Assembly: GCA_947650285.1 (NCBI GenBank)
Contig: CANTFL010001489.1
Span: 1-64,000, forward strand
Reading direction: 5' to 3'
Source of the DNA: Hyaloperonospora brassicae
Lineage: Eukaryota > Oomycota > Peronosporomycetes > Peronosporales > Peronosporaceae
Length of the DNA: 64,000 nucleotides
A program made the position numbers and the translations under genes. Numbering within the stretch: the first letter of the stretch is position 1; each line of letters begins with the position of its first letter. The notes under the pieces are model-generated. The model did not search any database, was not told the origin of the DNA, and saw nothing but the letters and a program-made list of their open reading frames with translations. Shown here one piece after another: positions 44,987-54,789 of this stretch.

Positions 44987-46402
44987 ATGCCCCTTTCGAC
45001 CTCATCTTTGGCTTCGGCTGGCAGCCATAGCCGCCGCCACCGCCACCACCACCAGCAGCAGAAGCAGCAGCAGCCGCAACAACAACAACAACAGTCTTCA
45101 AAGAGCTCCAAGTGTGTCCACTTTGCCACGACACAGGACCTCGAGACATTCAGACCGCAGCTGGCGTCGCACTACGCGACGCCGTCCTTTGCCCGTCCTG
45201 TTCCTCAAAAGGGGTCCACGACTCGACGCTATACGATCGATGAAGTGGAGCTGTACTTTAGTGAAGATCGCCCGGCCTGCCCCGTGGTGCCGAGCGACTA
45301 TGCCGTGCGAAAAGCAGCAAACCGCGACAACTTTGTGCTCTGTGGCTACCTTGAGACTCGCCGCGTGACATTAGGCCGCACGAGTTGGACCCCGCACTGG
45401 GCTGAACTGTATCCAGGAATTCTCGAGCTGCGCAAATGTACCGACGCGAGCGTGCGCAAGAGGGCGCTGCTGCCCCTCAAGAGTTGCAAACTGACCTTCT
45501 TCGACCTGAAAGAACACGCGGTCATGCAGATGGAGTTTCTGTATCAAGGCAAAAGCGACGCGAGGGTGCTTCGGTTCCAGACGAAACAGGATCTGTTCTT
45601 GTGGTGGTGGTCGATCCAAGTGGCCGCTCAAGTGCACATTGAGCCCCAGTTGCTCCACAAGGGCCTGAGTCGGTCGACGGTGTCGGCACTTCAGCTCAAA
45701 GACGGAACGTATCAAGTGGATAACGTTTTGTTTCCGAAACTGATGCAGCCCGTGCTCCATCCGCTCAAAAAGAAGCTGCGGCTTCCTCGCGGGGTCACGC
45801 ACCTCATTTTCATTCGTCACGGAGAGACGGAGAACATTAACTTCCGCGTGAGCGACCGAGAGAAGAGACTGACGCAGCGAGGAAAGGAACAGGCGAAGAT
45901 CACTGCAAAGTATCTGAGTAGGATGCTGCAGGCACGAGGAAGTAGCACGCCCTGCGTGAGTCTAGTGCATGGAAGATTGCGACGGACTGTTGAGACGGCG
46001 GCCGCGTTTGTGGATGTGATGCCATGGATCGCCAACAAGAGCGAGTGCTGCTTCTTGGAGGACGGGGCGCCCAAATCTGTCGATATTTATCAGCGCTACG
46101 AGTTCCGTGAGTCGATGCACAAGATGGCGTTCCAGAGCATTTGCCGCTGGGACGGAGGCGACAATTTCGTGCGCAATCCAAGCGGTGAGCCCGAGAACTT
46201 CAAGATTGCCATTGCACACGCGAGTTTCATCCAGTACTGTATGGCTCAATGTTACAACGTTCCCAGGGAGATCGTCCAACTCGGTGGGCCCATTAGCCAC
46301 TGCAGCATCACGCGGATCGACGTGAGGTCGAGTGATGAATTTGTCGGCAAGTTTTCCAACCTCGTTTCGCACCTGCCACTCACCCACCAGACTAGTGAGT
46401 AA
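44987..46402 (+). CDS. PH domain plus histidine-phosphatase (phosphoglycerate-mutase fold) protein
   Basis: A single-exon gene of 471 residues, ATG at 44987. The N-terminal 40 residues are low-complexity (serine, then His/Gln runs such as HHHQQQKQQQ). Residues about 115-215 form a pleckstrin-homology domain: VLCGYLETRR, SWTPHWAELYPGILELRK, LRFQTKQDLFLWWWSIQVAA. Residues about 273-465 form a histidine phosphatase: HLIFIRHGETENINF with the phospho-acceptor His in RHGE, RLTQRGKEQAKITAKYL, SLVHGRLRRTVETA (catalytic Arg), and IAIAHASFIQYCMAQC with the second His. The pairing suggests a membrane-phosphoinositide-recruited phosphatase, perhaps like PGAM5 or STS proteins acting on proteins; the substrate is unknown. 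Confidence 0.88.
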   Translation: MPLSTSSLASAGSHSRRHRHHHQQQKQQQPQQQQQQSSKSSKCVHFATTQDLETFRPQLASHYATPSFARPVPQKGSTTRRYTIDEVELYFSEDRPACPVVPSDYAVRKAANRDNFVLCGYLETRRVTLGRTSWTPHWAELYPGILELRKCTDASVRKRALLPLKSCKLTFFDLKEHAVMQMEFLYQGKSDARVLRFQTKQDLFLWWWSIQVAAQVHIEPQLLHKGLSRSTVSALQLKDGTYQVDNVLFPKLMQPVLHPLKKKLRLPRGVTHLIFIRHGETENINFRVSDREKRLTQRGKEQAKITAKYLSRMLQARGSSTPCVSLVHGRLRRTVETAAAFVDVMPWIANKSECCFLEDGAPKSVDIYQRYEFRESMHKMAFQSICRWDGGDNFVRNPSGEPENFKIAIAHASFIQYCMAQCYNVPREIVQLGGPISHCSITRIDVRSSDEFVGKFSNLVSHLPLTHQTSE

Positions 46403-48397
46403 GGTAGATTGTAACTAAATTGACGACGCAAACCGCAGTACCAAAGACCGCTTATGGAGTGTATCGAATGTACAAGAATCGCTATAGCTGTCTGATGTAT
46501 CGCCGTAGCTGTCAGAGCTTGCAGGTCGCGGCCGTCAAATTTCGAGTGCTCACCACAACAATGCACGATGTGAGACCAGCGACCAAAGCCGCTCTACTGT
46601 GTGCCGTTGAAGTGCACAAGGACGTGAGCTTTGACAGCACGTCCAAATGATTGGTATTTCCACACCTTTTACAGCCTTGCGTACCATCGTCGTGATCCTC
46701 TGTTGCTGTCGTCTTTTGTCGTGCTATCACCTAAGTCAGCTTGTGCCATAGTTGCAAAGCAGCGTGTAGGTATCAGCATCAAATCCCGGCAACCGGCAGC
46801 GAGATATGCAACGACATAGCACTATCGATGCGTGGAGCTGAAATACTTGATCTGCGTGGATTCGGTGTGGATCGCGCCAATTGCACAAAGGAACCCATCA
46901 CATTCACGATTACAGATGTCGTTTAGAGAGGCCGCAGCATCATACATACACTTACCACGTTCTGTCGAACTTGTTGCGTCGTGTTGTGCAGTTTGTAGTG
47001 GTAGCAGATAGTTCAATCATGAAGTATGGTGACAGCAAATCGCTGACAATCAGCTTACCCGTGCTAATGGTGTAGTGATGGCCAGTAAGAGGTGGCCTCA
47101 CTGATAGAAGGCTGCTCGTGCAGGAAAGTCTGCCGTGCTCTTCCGTTGTCAATTTACCAGACAACTGCAACAACATCGACTGATACACATGCAGACCTAT
47201 CAGACCATATCACGAGTCTTTACTGCCATCCGTAGCCCTTGTTTCTTGCAAGAGAGAGAACCATCAGCTCGACCTGAATCCTTGTCATCTATTACAAGTA
47301 GGACAGTAGTTTGCACAATGTTAAGTAGTCCAGTGATCAGGCGGACGCAAAAGCTAGGAGGTGCTTGTCTGATAGTGCAAGCAATATATTGCCGATAAGA
47401 AATGAAGCATGCTTTGCATTCGCCCGCGTCACGTATCACGTTGAAAGAGGGACGCTGTTGTGAGGTGTGATAGCCATATGGTTGACGTGAGAGTTGAGTT
47501 GTGTGATGAAGCAACTCATGGCGAATCTGAACTGTTGTAGAGAAGGATGAGGGATGCGAGAGACGAAGTTTAATCTTGCCTGTGCAACAACAACGACTAC
47601 ACATAATGCGACATATGACATGGTAGTGATGAGTCCCCCTATCAATGTGTTGCTGATGTAGTAGTGCCAGAAGTGCGAGACCTTTGCAGTCCCACAGTGT
47701 CGACCGTTTGCTTATCGGCGCTGTTTGCCATTGATTGCTACTGCGCTTACAACATACGTGCGTGTGCGCGACTTGTAGAAATACACGCATTTAAAAAGAC
47801 ATCCACACTGAGAGACGGATAGTGGCTGCCATGAAGCTCGGCTGTCACTCGCGCTTTCCAACCACTACCGTCGCTCTTCCTTCGACAGGTTTATCATATG
47901 CTGAAGGTGCAAGCTGAAGCTTTGTCAAGCTGTACGTCAAAGTTTTATTCTCTACATCGTGACATCCATTGGATGTAGGGCAAGCCCTCGTTGTCTCCTG
48001 CGTGAGCAATGCTGATGGCAGCATGCTGACGCCTCCCTATATTTCCCTTCCAACGAATTGTACAAGTCACAAGGACAAGATGTCGATGGGCGGATGTAGC
48101 ATGTCAACAATCTGGCGTGCTTCTCGTTGACAACGTCCGGAAAGATGAGGAAATAGACCAGCGTACTTGCGTCGATAAGTTAAATGCCACAAGAAGATAC
48201 GTTGGTATTGACCAAGGAATACGCAGACGTCGGATCGCATGTAACGCCGCAACCTACCGCATACTTATGAGCAAAAGGTTACGGTGCGGCAATGAAAAGT
48301 CACGAGGGATCGGCTGAATCGCACTTGATGCCCCTTACGAGTACACGTTATCGTAGAAGAGCCCGCGTCGGATTTAGTTGGAATATCTCCAGCTCTT
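46403..48397. other. Intergenic stretch without a supported gene
   Basis: About 2 kb between the PH-phosphatase gene and the second MULE. The only long frame is minus 47790-47200 (196 codons, ATG-led, cysteine- and histidine-rich), which shows no domain or regular secondary-structure pattern and which I do not support as a gene. Confidence 0.4.
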
Positions 48398-48406
48398 TCA
48401 AGAATT

Positions 48407-49930
48407 GGCCACGACTAGGGGCACACCCCACTTTTGCTCCGGGCACACCCATCCTCTTATAATGATAATAAGGACTTCACATTTTCTAGTGCAGAACAAT
48501 ATGTAAAACACGTAGTCACTTACTACTGCTCGATATATCCCAATCTTAAACGGCAAATGCACTCATGCGCGAGATTTTACCAATCCATCTTGGCCATGGC
48601 GGGATCCAAACGAGCAATGCCTGCTGGGACTGTCTCGAAGACGGTATACAATCCAATGGTACGATGCCAAGATCTGACCATCGGCAGTGGCAACGACGTC
48701 CGAGTTTCTACGTGCTCGCAGTCACGAGTCGTTTGTAGCCGGACCCCCAACGATTTTCACGAGTCGAGAGCGTAAAGTCGTCGCGGACATTGCCAAAGAT
48801 TTCTACATGCCACACGCCGCAAACGTGGAGATACTTCTACAAGCGTGGAACAAACTTCGCGCGTGGCAGAAGGCACGCAAGTCGAGAAAGTTTCCAATTA
48901 GACGTTCGGGTATTGCGTGCAAATTGTGGAATGACTTGCACGAATAGCCGACGTTTCGGCTTGGCGCGTGGTAGAAAGAGGAAGACACAGCGGTTTGACG
49001 GTTGATCACGGGACAAGAAGACCCGAAAATGGTGAAGAAGTGGCACGAGATTGCAAAGCGCACGCCAGTGCCGGGAAAACTAGCAGCTCATTGTCTTACT
49101 CGGCACAAGACAGCGCTGAACGCGGGAAACACGCGGTCAACCTTTACGCCAGAAGAAGATTAGATCCTGCGTGAAGCTGTCCCGGTCTTTGGCGAAAAGT
49201 GGAAAGTGGTTGCAGATCTGATGGATGGCCGTGTGTCGGAGCAGATCCGCCTCCGATGGCAGCTCTCGCTTGCACCAGGTCTTCGGGGAGGCACGTTTTC
49301 GCGGAGTGAGGATAGACGGCTGCTGCTCGCACTTCGTGCATACGTGCCAAAAGGCAGTGAGTTCAATCAGGATCAAGTGTCGTGGAACGGCATTTGTCAT
49401 CGTGTGCCCGGGCGAACGCAGCCAGCGCTTCGGGACCGATACGTGAACTGCATCAACCCGGACTTGTCGTCCGTAAGTTCACCGAGCAGAAAGATGACTC
49501 ATTCTTACAAGATAGCGCGAGTGGGGCATCGAGTCGCCCAGACTCTGGCCGCAACTTGCTGTTGAGCTAAGTGGCCGCACGAACTCTCAACTGTGTCGAT
49601 GCTGGAGACAATTGGATCCAGACGCTTATGACAAACGTTGTCGCGCACTGAAAGATGCAAGCAACAGCCAGACAACAGCCGTCTTCTGTCGCCGGTCAAC
49701 ACATCAACATGACCCTTGCTTTAGGAAGAAACACACTAAGCGTAGTACGTACAATGGTACCACAGTGGAGCAAGTAGCCACCGAGTCGTTTCCGCGAGGT
49801 CGTGCATCTCTAGTGCTGCATCGTTTCGAAGAGTTGGAAGTCCTTCTTATCATGTTAGGAGGGCGGGTGTGCCCTTAGCATAAATGGGGTGTACCCCTAG
49901 CAAAAGTGGGGCGTGCCCCTAGTCGCGGCC
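48407..49930. mobile_element. Mutator-like element, copy 2, carrying a Myb gene (Pack-MULE type)
   Basis: A 1,524-bp element. The left TIR GGCCACGACTAGGGGCACAC and the right TIR read inward GGCCGCGACTAGGGGCACGC continue similarly for about 75-90 bp (CCCCACTTTTGCT, then GGGCACACCC, TGATAA). The flanks TCAAGAATT (48398-48406) and ATAAGAATT (49931-49939) match at 7 of 9 positions. It shares TIRs with the element at 37599. Instead of a transposase it holds a multi-repeat Myb-like gene on the plus strand. That fits a non-autonomous MULE that captured a host gene. Confidence 0.8.
48687..49700 (+). pseudogene. Multi-repeat Myb/SANT protein gene inside a MULE, four in-frame stops
   Basis: One frame runs from 48687 to 49565 with stops only at TAG 48945, TAG near 48969, TGA near 48990 and TAG near 49168. 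Repeat 1 reads FTSRERKVVADIAKDFYMP to IACKLWNDLHE. Repeat 2 reads KEEDTAV, WHEIAKRTPVPGKLAAHCLT, RHKTALN. Repeat 3 reads TRSTFTPEED, ILREAVPVFGEKWKVVADLM, VSEQIRLRWQ. Repeat 4 reads GTFSRSEDRRLLLAL, GICHRVPGRTQPALRDRY. After a frameshift near 49470 a fifth reads LWPQLAVELSGRTNSQL, CWRQLDPDAYDKR. The layout resembles SNAPC4-like multi-repeat Myb proteins. Each stop falls where CAG or CGA would suit. It is not functional as read, unless stops are spliced or read through. Confidence 0.8.
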
Positions 49931-49939
49931 ATAAGAATT

Positions 49940-50681
49940 TACAGGAATTCGCTTGCTTGGTTTGTTTGTATTGGACCATGTAATGCACTTAAAAGCCTCG
50001 CAACGTGTACGAATATGATAGCAAAGCATTTGCTTTGGGGGACGGAGGCGACAAGCGCTCACATCCAAAAGCGTCGACGTTGGGAGATAGAGCCCAGTGA
50101 TGGCTGGTCAAAAGTATCTGGATTTTTTTATTTGGCAAAAGTTGCTTCCAGTTTGTTACCGCACGTCCTTCTTGTTCCGTACGCGGGACGGTCATTTACA
50201 ACATAACAAGCGGAACAAGGACTAGTCAGGCGGCTATAGTCTTCCGCGTGGGTCGGTCACTCTTACCCCCAGCACATTGCTGGTCCCAGGCAACTTCCGT
50301 TGCTAAGAACAACGACAATCGCATGCTACCGACGCGGTTGTGTGCGTTCGGTCCAGTAGCAACAGCCGAACACTCGTCTCACTTACCGACCAGAGTGACG
50401 TCGACGACTCGAACTGCCTCGCACGGCAATTCGCCTCCTGGTTTGGTTGTCGGATCTCTTCCAGCAGTTTCTTTTCTATTGACGTCATAGCAGACTCGAC
50501 CCGCTGGTTTTGCAGTTATTTTCGCCCAGCGGATCGCTCCCTGCCTTGTCATTCGCGGAGCGGGGTCGCTCGCTCCTCTCATTGGCTCACTTTGCTTTCG
50601 CGGGAATCTCCCGGTATCCCAATCCGAAATTCCGCTTCACTGGCAGAAAAGAACTCGACGTCGACAGTTCCCACTTCCTCA

Positions 50682-50721
<40 letters not shown>

Positions 50722-50727
50722 GTCTCG
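49940..50727. promoter_or_regulatory. Upstream region of histone H1
   Basis: About 790 bp between the MULE and the H1 start. It ends in a CT dinucleotide tract (50685-50719) eight bases before the ATG. No TATA box is obvious. Nothing coding is supported. Confidence 0.4.
50685..50719. repeat. (CT)17 microsatellite in the H1 5' leader
   Basis: An uninterrupted CT run ending eight bases upstream of the histone H1 start codon. It is either a promoter GA/CT element or a 5'UTR polypyrimidine tract. Confidence 0.9.
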
Positions 50728-51483
50728 ATGGCCCCTACCGACGACCCCAAGTCTGCGGCCGTTGAAGCTGCTGCACCCGCTACAGCTTCGGCTTCGACCG
50801 AAGGCACATCAGCGTCCGCTGCTGCGACGACGCGCTCGTCGCCGTCTCGAAAAGCAAAGACGCTGAAAAAAGACGAAAGCGGTGCAAAGCCAGAGACGAC
50901 CACGAAACAGCCCAAGAAGCCGTCGCAGAAGTCGTCTTCGGCCAAGAGCGCGGGCGACAGCGGTCCGTCGTACTTTGAGCTCATTGTCGGCGCAATCAAA
51001 GAGCTCAAAGACCGCGGCGGGTCGTCGCGTCAAGCCATTGGGAAGCTCATTGAGTCGAAAAAAGCGCACTACGCGAGCCACCACTTGAACAAGGCCCTGC
51101 GCACGGCCGTGGACAGCGGCAAGTTGGTGCAGACCAAAGGGTCGTACAAGTTGTCGCCCGAGCTGCGGAAACCCGCGGCAGGGATGAAAAAGAGCCGCAA
51201 AGTCGCGGCTTCCGCGGCCAAAACGGTCTCGCGGGCGCCCAAGGGCACGAAAAAGCCGTCTGCGGCTGTCAAAAAAGCTACGGCGACAGCTGCAGCGGTA
51301 GCAAAGAAGAAGAAGAAGATGGAGAAGAAGAGTGTGGCGGCGAAAAAGGTGGCGGCCAAGAAGGCACCGGCGAAAAAGACGAGTGCAAAGAAAGTGGTGG
51401 CGAAGAAGGCACCTGTTGGTAGTAAAAAGACTGGTGCAAAGACGGCCACCAAGAAGACGGTCAAAAAGACGGCGAAGAAGTAG
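50728..51483 (+). CDS. Linker histone H1
   Basis: It binds linker DNA between nucleosomes in the nucleus. An intronless gene of 251 residues from ATG 50728. The first 75 residues are an alanine/serine/lysine-rich tail. A winged-helix globular domain lies at about 80-150: SGPSYFELIVGAIKELKDRG, SSRQAIGKLIESKKAHYASH, HLNKALRTAVDSGKLVQTKG, SYKLSPE. The C-terminal tail is lysine/alanine-rich with repeated AAKK and KKAPAKK motifs, as in H1 of other eukaryotes. The length is normal. The codons are GC-ending, unlike the surrounding transposon sequence. Confidence 0.95.
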   Translation: MAPTDDPKSAAVEAAAPATASASTEGTSASAAATTRSSPSRKAKTLKKDESGAKPETTTKQPKKPSQKSSSAKSAGDSGPSYFELIVGAIKELKDRGGSSRQAIGKLIESKKAHYASHHLNKALRTAVDSGKLVQTKGSYKLSPELRKPAAGMKKSRKVAASAAKTVSRAPKGTKKPSAAVKKATATAAAVAKKKKKMEKKSVAAKKVAAKKAPAKKTSAKKVVAKKAPVGSKKTGAKTATKKTVKKTAKK

Positions 51484-52697
51484 TCGCTGCATTGGTTCTG
51501 TGCTGTTGACGGGCGCACAGTCGCGACGAGCAGTTGTCAGCGATGCAATGGCGGGTGGGGTACGCGTGGCGACGTCTCGCGCTTCTTCTCCCCCCTCTCC
51601 CCTCTCCTCCCCCTCGGTGTTTCTAAACACCACCCACTGTCTATAGAAACTGCTTTCCTCGCAGATTGTGTCGTACCGTTGATGTCTTGTGGGGATATTC
51701 TATGAGCTGCTCGTTGGTTGGTGGTCGACGTGGTTGCCATGGAGAGCACAAGTGACAGGTGTGCCATCGTATGCGAACGCATGTTTTTATCCTTTGTGCC
51801 GGTTACGAGCCATAGGATTCCAGACATTTTCCAGCTGTGCGTTCGGAAATACCGAATGCACAGCTGTTGCATCGATGTGTCTCTTTGTGATGTTCGAATT
51901 GCAGATGCGGCCCCTCAAGTCGGATACAGCGATGAAACAACGTATTGCTCGGGGCGCTTGCATTTGCACTTATCGATGTCTCTCGTAGTTGTCCGTCTCG
52001 AAGCTTACACGCTTCGTCCATCCCTGACGAAAAGGACGTCTGTTGAAACAAGCGTCACCTATACTTGACCATCATAGCTGTCCGACTGACATCCGCTGAA
52101 TGAAATGCATTCATGGAGCCGTGTAAAGCAATTAGCACGTGCAGCCTCTCGTTCCTGTCGTAGTGCTGGATCAAAAGCATTGGATATCCGTCGACGCATA
52201 CCGTTGTGCGCTAATGATAGTCGTATGAGCCATAATGCGATGATAATTGTTCGCTCAAGTGACGTCGTTGGTCATGTGTCCAGCCAAGTCGCGCATCATG
52301 TGGGCGCCTGAGGTGAACGTTCTTCATCCAAACAGCATGTTGGCCGCTCTACATCTGTGAGGCCTCACGACATTAACATTAGACCGCGCTTTGCAGCAGA
52401 CAGTTCTATCGTGGTGCCAGACGTTTATGGCTTTACCTGACGACCTTTGATTGGCCAATAGGAAAGGCTCGACCGGGTCAGTACGAACCGATGATTAACC
52501 GATGTGACGCGGACAACCAAAAAAGGAGGGGTGGTAGTAGGTGACATCAAACTACGGCGTGTCCGACCCATCGGCTGTACAGAAGTATGGTAACTCGGAT
52601 GCCTCGAATGGAGATATTCAACTTGGAAGAACAATAAGAAATGCTTTCAGTTTCATTCAACGACTCAGCGTACAAAAGTTGGGATGGGGCATGTTTC
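51484..52697. other. Intergenic stretch, nothing recognised
   Basis: About 1.2 kb downstream of H1. Frames up to 116 codons on the plus strand have no domain. The first 150 bp is CT-rich and presumably the H1 3'UTR. Confidence 0.4.
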
Positions 52698-53145
52698 GTG
52701 TAACGGGGCGAATTTGTTACATAATGATGGAATTTTGTAAGGTGTGCTAATGAGGATTCTTCCATTGAATGTTCCGCTTTGAATGTCACAACACAACGTG
52801 ATATTCTCTCAGTGACCCAAGAGTCTACTCAGTTGTTCATACATAAAATGATACAAACACACTAATTGCTGCCTGACGCGCGCAATGGGTGGTGAGTAGA
52901 CGTCACTATACATGTTCGTACATTAATATTAGCAATTTAGGCTCAATGGACAGAAGAAGAGATACAAGGACCTACTTGTTATTCAATTCAGGTCTACTCT
53001 TACCGCTACTAACTTGCATCGTCATAGTAATTTAGCCTTTCTATGTAGTATACGTGAGGTGATAAGGCTATGATAAACTCTGCTGTCAAAAAGGGTTTAC
53101 TCCGTACTGTTTATCGGTACGTGACTGTCGGTGCCCTATTACATT
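52698..53145 (+). repeat. Decayed solo LTR of the Gypsy family, inverted relative to 26081-34058
   Basis: It starts TGTAACGGGGCG then GTTACATAAT, the reverse complement of the family LTR end. Near 52870-52915, CGCGCAATGGGTGGTGAG and AGACGTCAC-like segments match the reverse complement of the LTR middle (GTGACGTCT, CACTCATTGCGCGCG). It ends near GGTGCCCTATTACA, a worn form of the other terminus. No internal element sequence in the same orientation follows. Confidence 0.55.
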
Positions 53146-54789
53146 CCGCGGATAAGGATACAGCGCATGCTAGAAACACAGTAACAGTATAGGTACGTGC
53201 ACCGATGTATCAGCAATGTAACTAGTGTACGGAGCATACTAGAGAGTGTACGTGTTAGCACAAAGATCACTAAAACATGCTACTTTGATCAGTAAAACCT
53301 GTATAACGAAAACACGTTGCTTTAGTACCTAGTGGCAATATGTTGACATCATCTATATACACATACATGATTACCAATTAATTATGAAACGGGCCATCGA
53401 ACGTATGTACTGTCATAGTATAAGCTACCTACATTTATCACATGTGAGTAGGTATCCCGAAGCTTCGTGTACGCGTGCGTGCAGACAAAGAATGATCAAC
53501 TAACAAATTATACGGCTTTTAGATAGAGCCTATCGCGCCCACACGATTGCGACGTGAGCTGTCGACACGTTAAATCTGCACATTTTATGTCGATGCTGAC
53601 TTAGAAATGAGTCATTCGAATCGTAGCAATCGAATTGATCGCGGCGTTCGCGGTGGTCCTGATTTTTCTATGGACATCACACATGAGGATAGAGACTGTG
53701 ATGTTTTTAGAGCTTCTAGATTAAGCCGTAAATGCCCCCACAGCGGGGTTGGATGGACTGTCGATAGTAACCACGGAACTAATTCAAATGTGTCTGATCA
53801 ATTTGTATGGGCTATATCGTGTTTACGTCAATGAAAATTAGTGGAGTACAAACTAAAAATACTGTATAAATGTCCTTTTAGGCAACGATTATACAACAAG
53901 CACCGTAATCTTGAAGGTGCGCCTTACTTCGGCGTGAAATTAATTAGATCGCGATGCCGAATGCGTGGGCTAAGAATCCTGGATTCTCATAATGCCGCCC
54001 GCGATAGATTCAAGAGTTCTACTACAACCGTGTGCGGCGCAAATAAAGTTAGTTGTCCAGAAGACAGGCTTAACGTTTCTGTCATTAATAGAGACAAATG
54101 TGATCTGTTATCTGTATTTTACTCTCAATCCGTGCCCCGAGTGAGCACTCCCTTCCCAATCAGACCTTTCCGAGGGCGCGCAATAATTCAGACACAAACG
54201 AAGAGATTGTTGTGTTGCTGGCCCTTGCAAGCTACTGAAGAATTTGGTTTCCGATTTCACTACTGGTCTATTGTTCAGGACTCGATGTGTTGCTTGACGA
54301 GGTAAGGAAGTCAAATATTATCTAAAATCGAGATTACCGACTTACGCACGAATGTGGATACCCGCACAACCGGTCCTCATTATATATTCCAGCGCCCGTT
54401 CACGGCTCGTTGCGTCAAGATATGCTTCACTGGATGCCATAAATCACCGTGCGAGTCCTTAAACGTTGTAGTGATATTAAAAAGCCAAGTACAGATAATT
54501 AGTCGACCCCGATTAATAAAAAGGATCTGAACCGCGTAAGTATCAAACTAAGCGAGGATTTCAAACATTAGCGGGACATTAGCCTTTTGATTAACCGAAT
54601 TGTGCAGAAATAATTTTAAACGACTATGCAAAAAAGTGTTCTAGCGATTGTATCGAGATTACTTCTACACATATTCGTGGACCGACAAACTGTATTCTTT
54701 TAGTTACGAGCGGACATCATCTGTAGAGGCGATATAGCATGTATGCACAATAAAATGTTATCCCCATGATCAGGACGAAGAATTGGAGC
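53146..54789. other. Unassigned stretch, probably decayed transposon
   Basis: Plus-strand frames of 75 (53607) and 154 codons (53841-54305) have no domain. The longer one lacks an ATG start near its beginning. If the neighbouring Gypsy copy were complete, its 3' region would lie here, but I could not align it. Confidence 0.35.

Noticed and set aside
47200..47790. A 196-codon ATG-led minus-strand frame
   Set aside because: There is no domain, no secondary-structure regularity and no splice or neighbour support; it may be chance.
48687..49565. Stop codons read as Gln/Arg (alternative genetic code or recoding)
   Set aside because: Host genes in the window use TAG and TGA as normal stops (for example TGA ends PP2C and TAG ends H1), so decay is the simpler reading.
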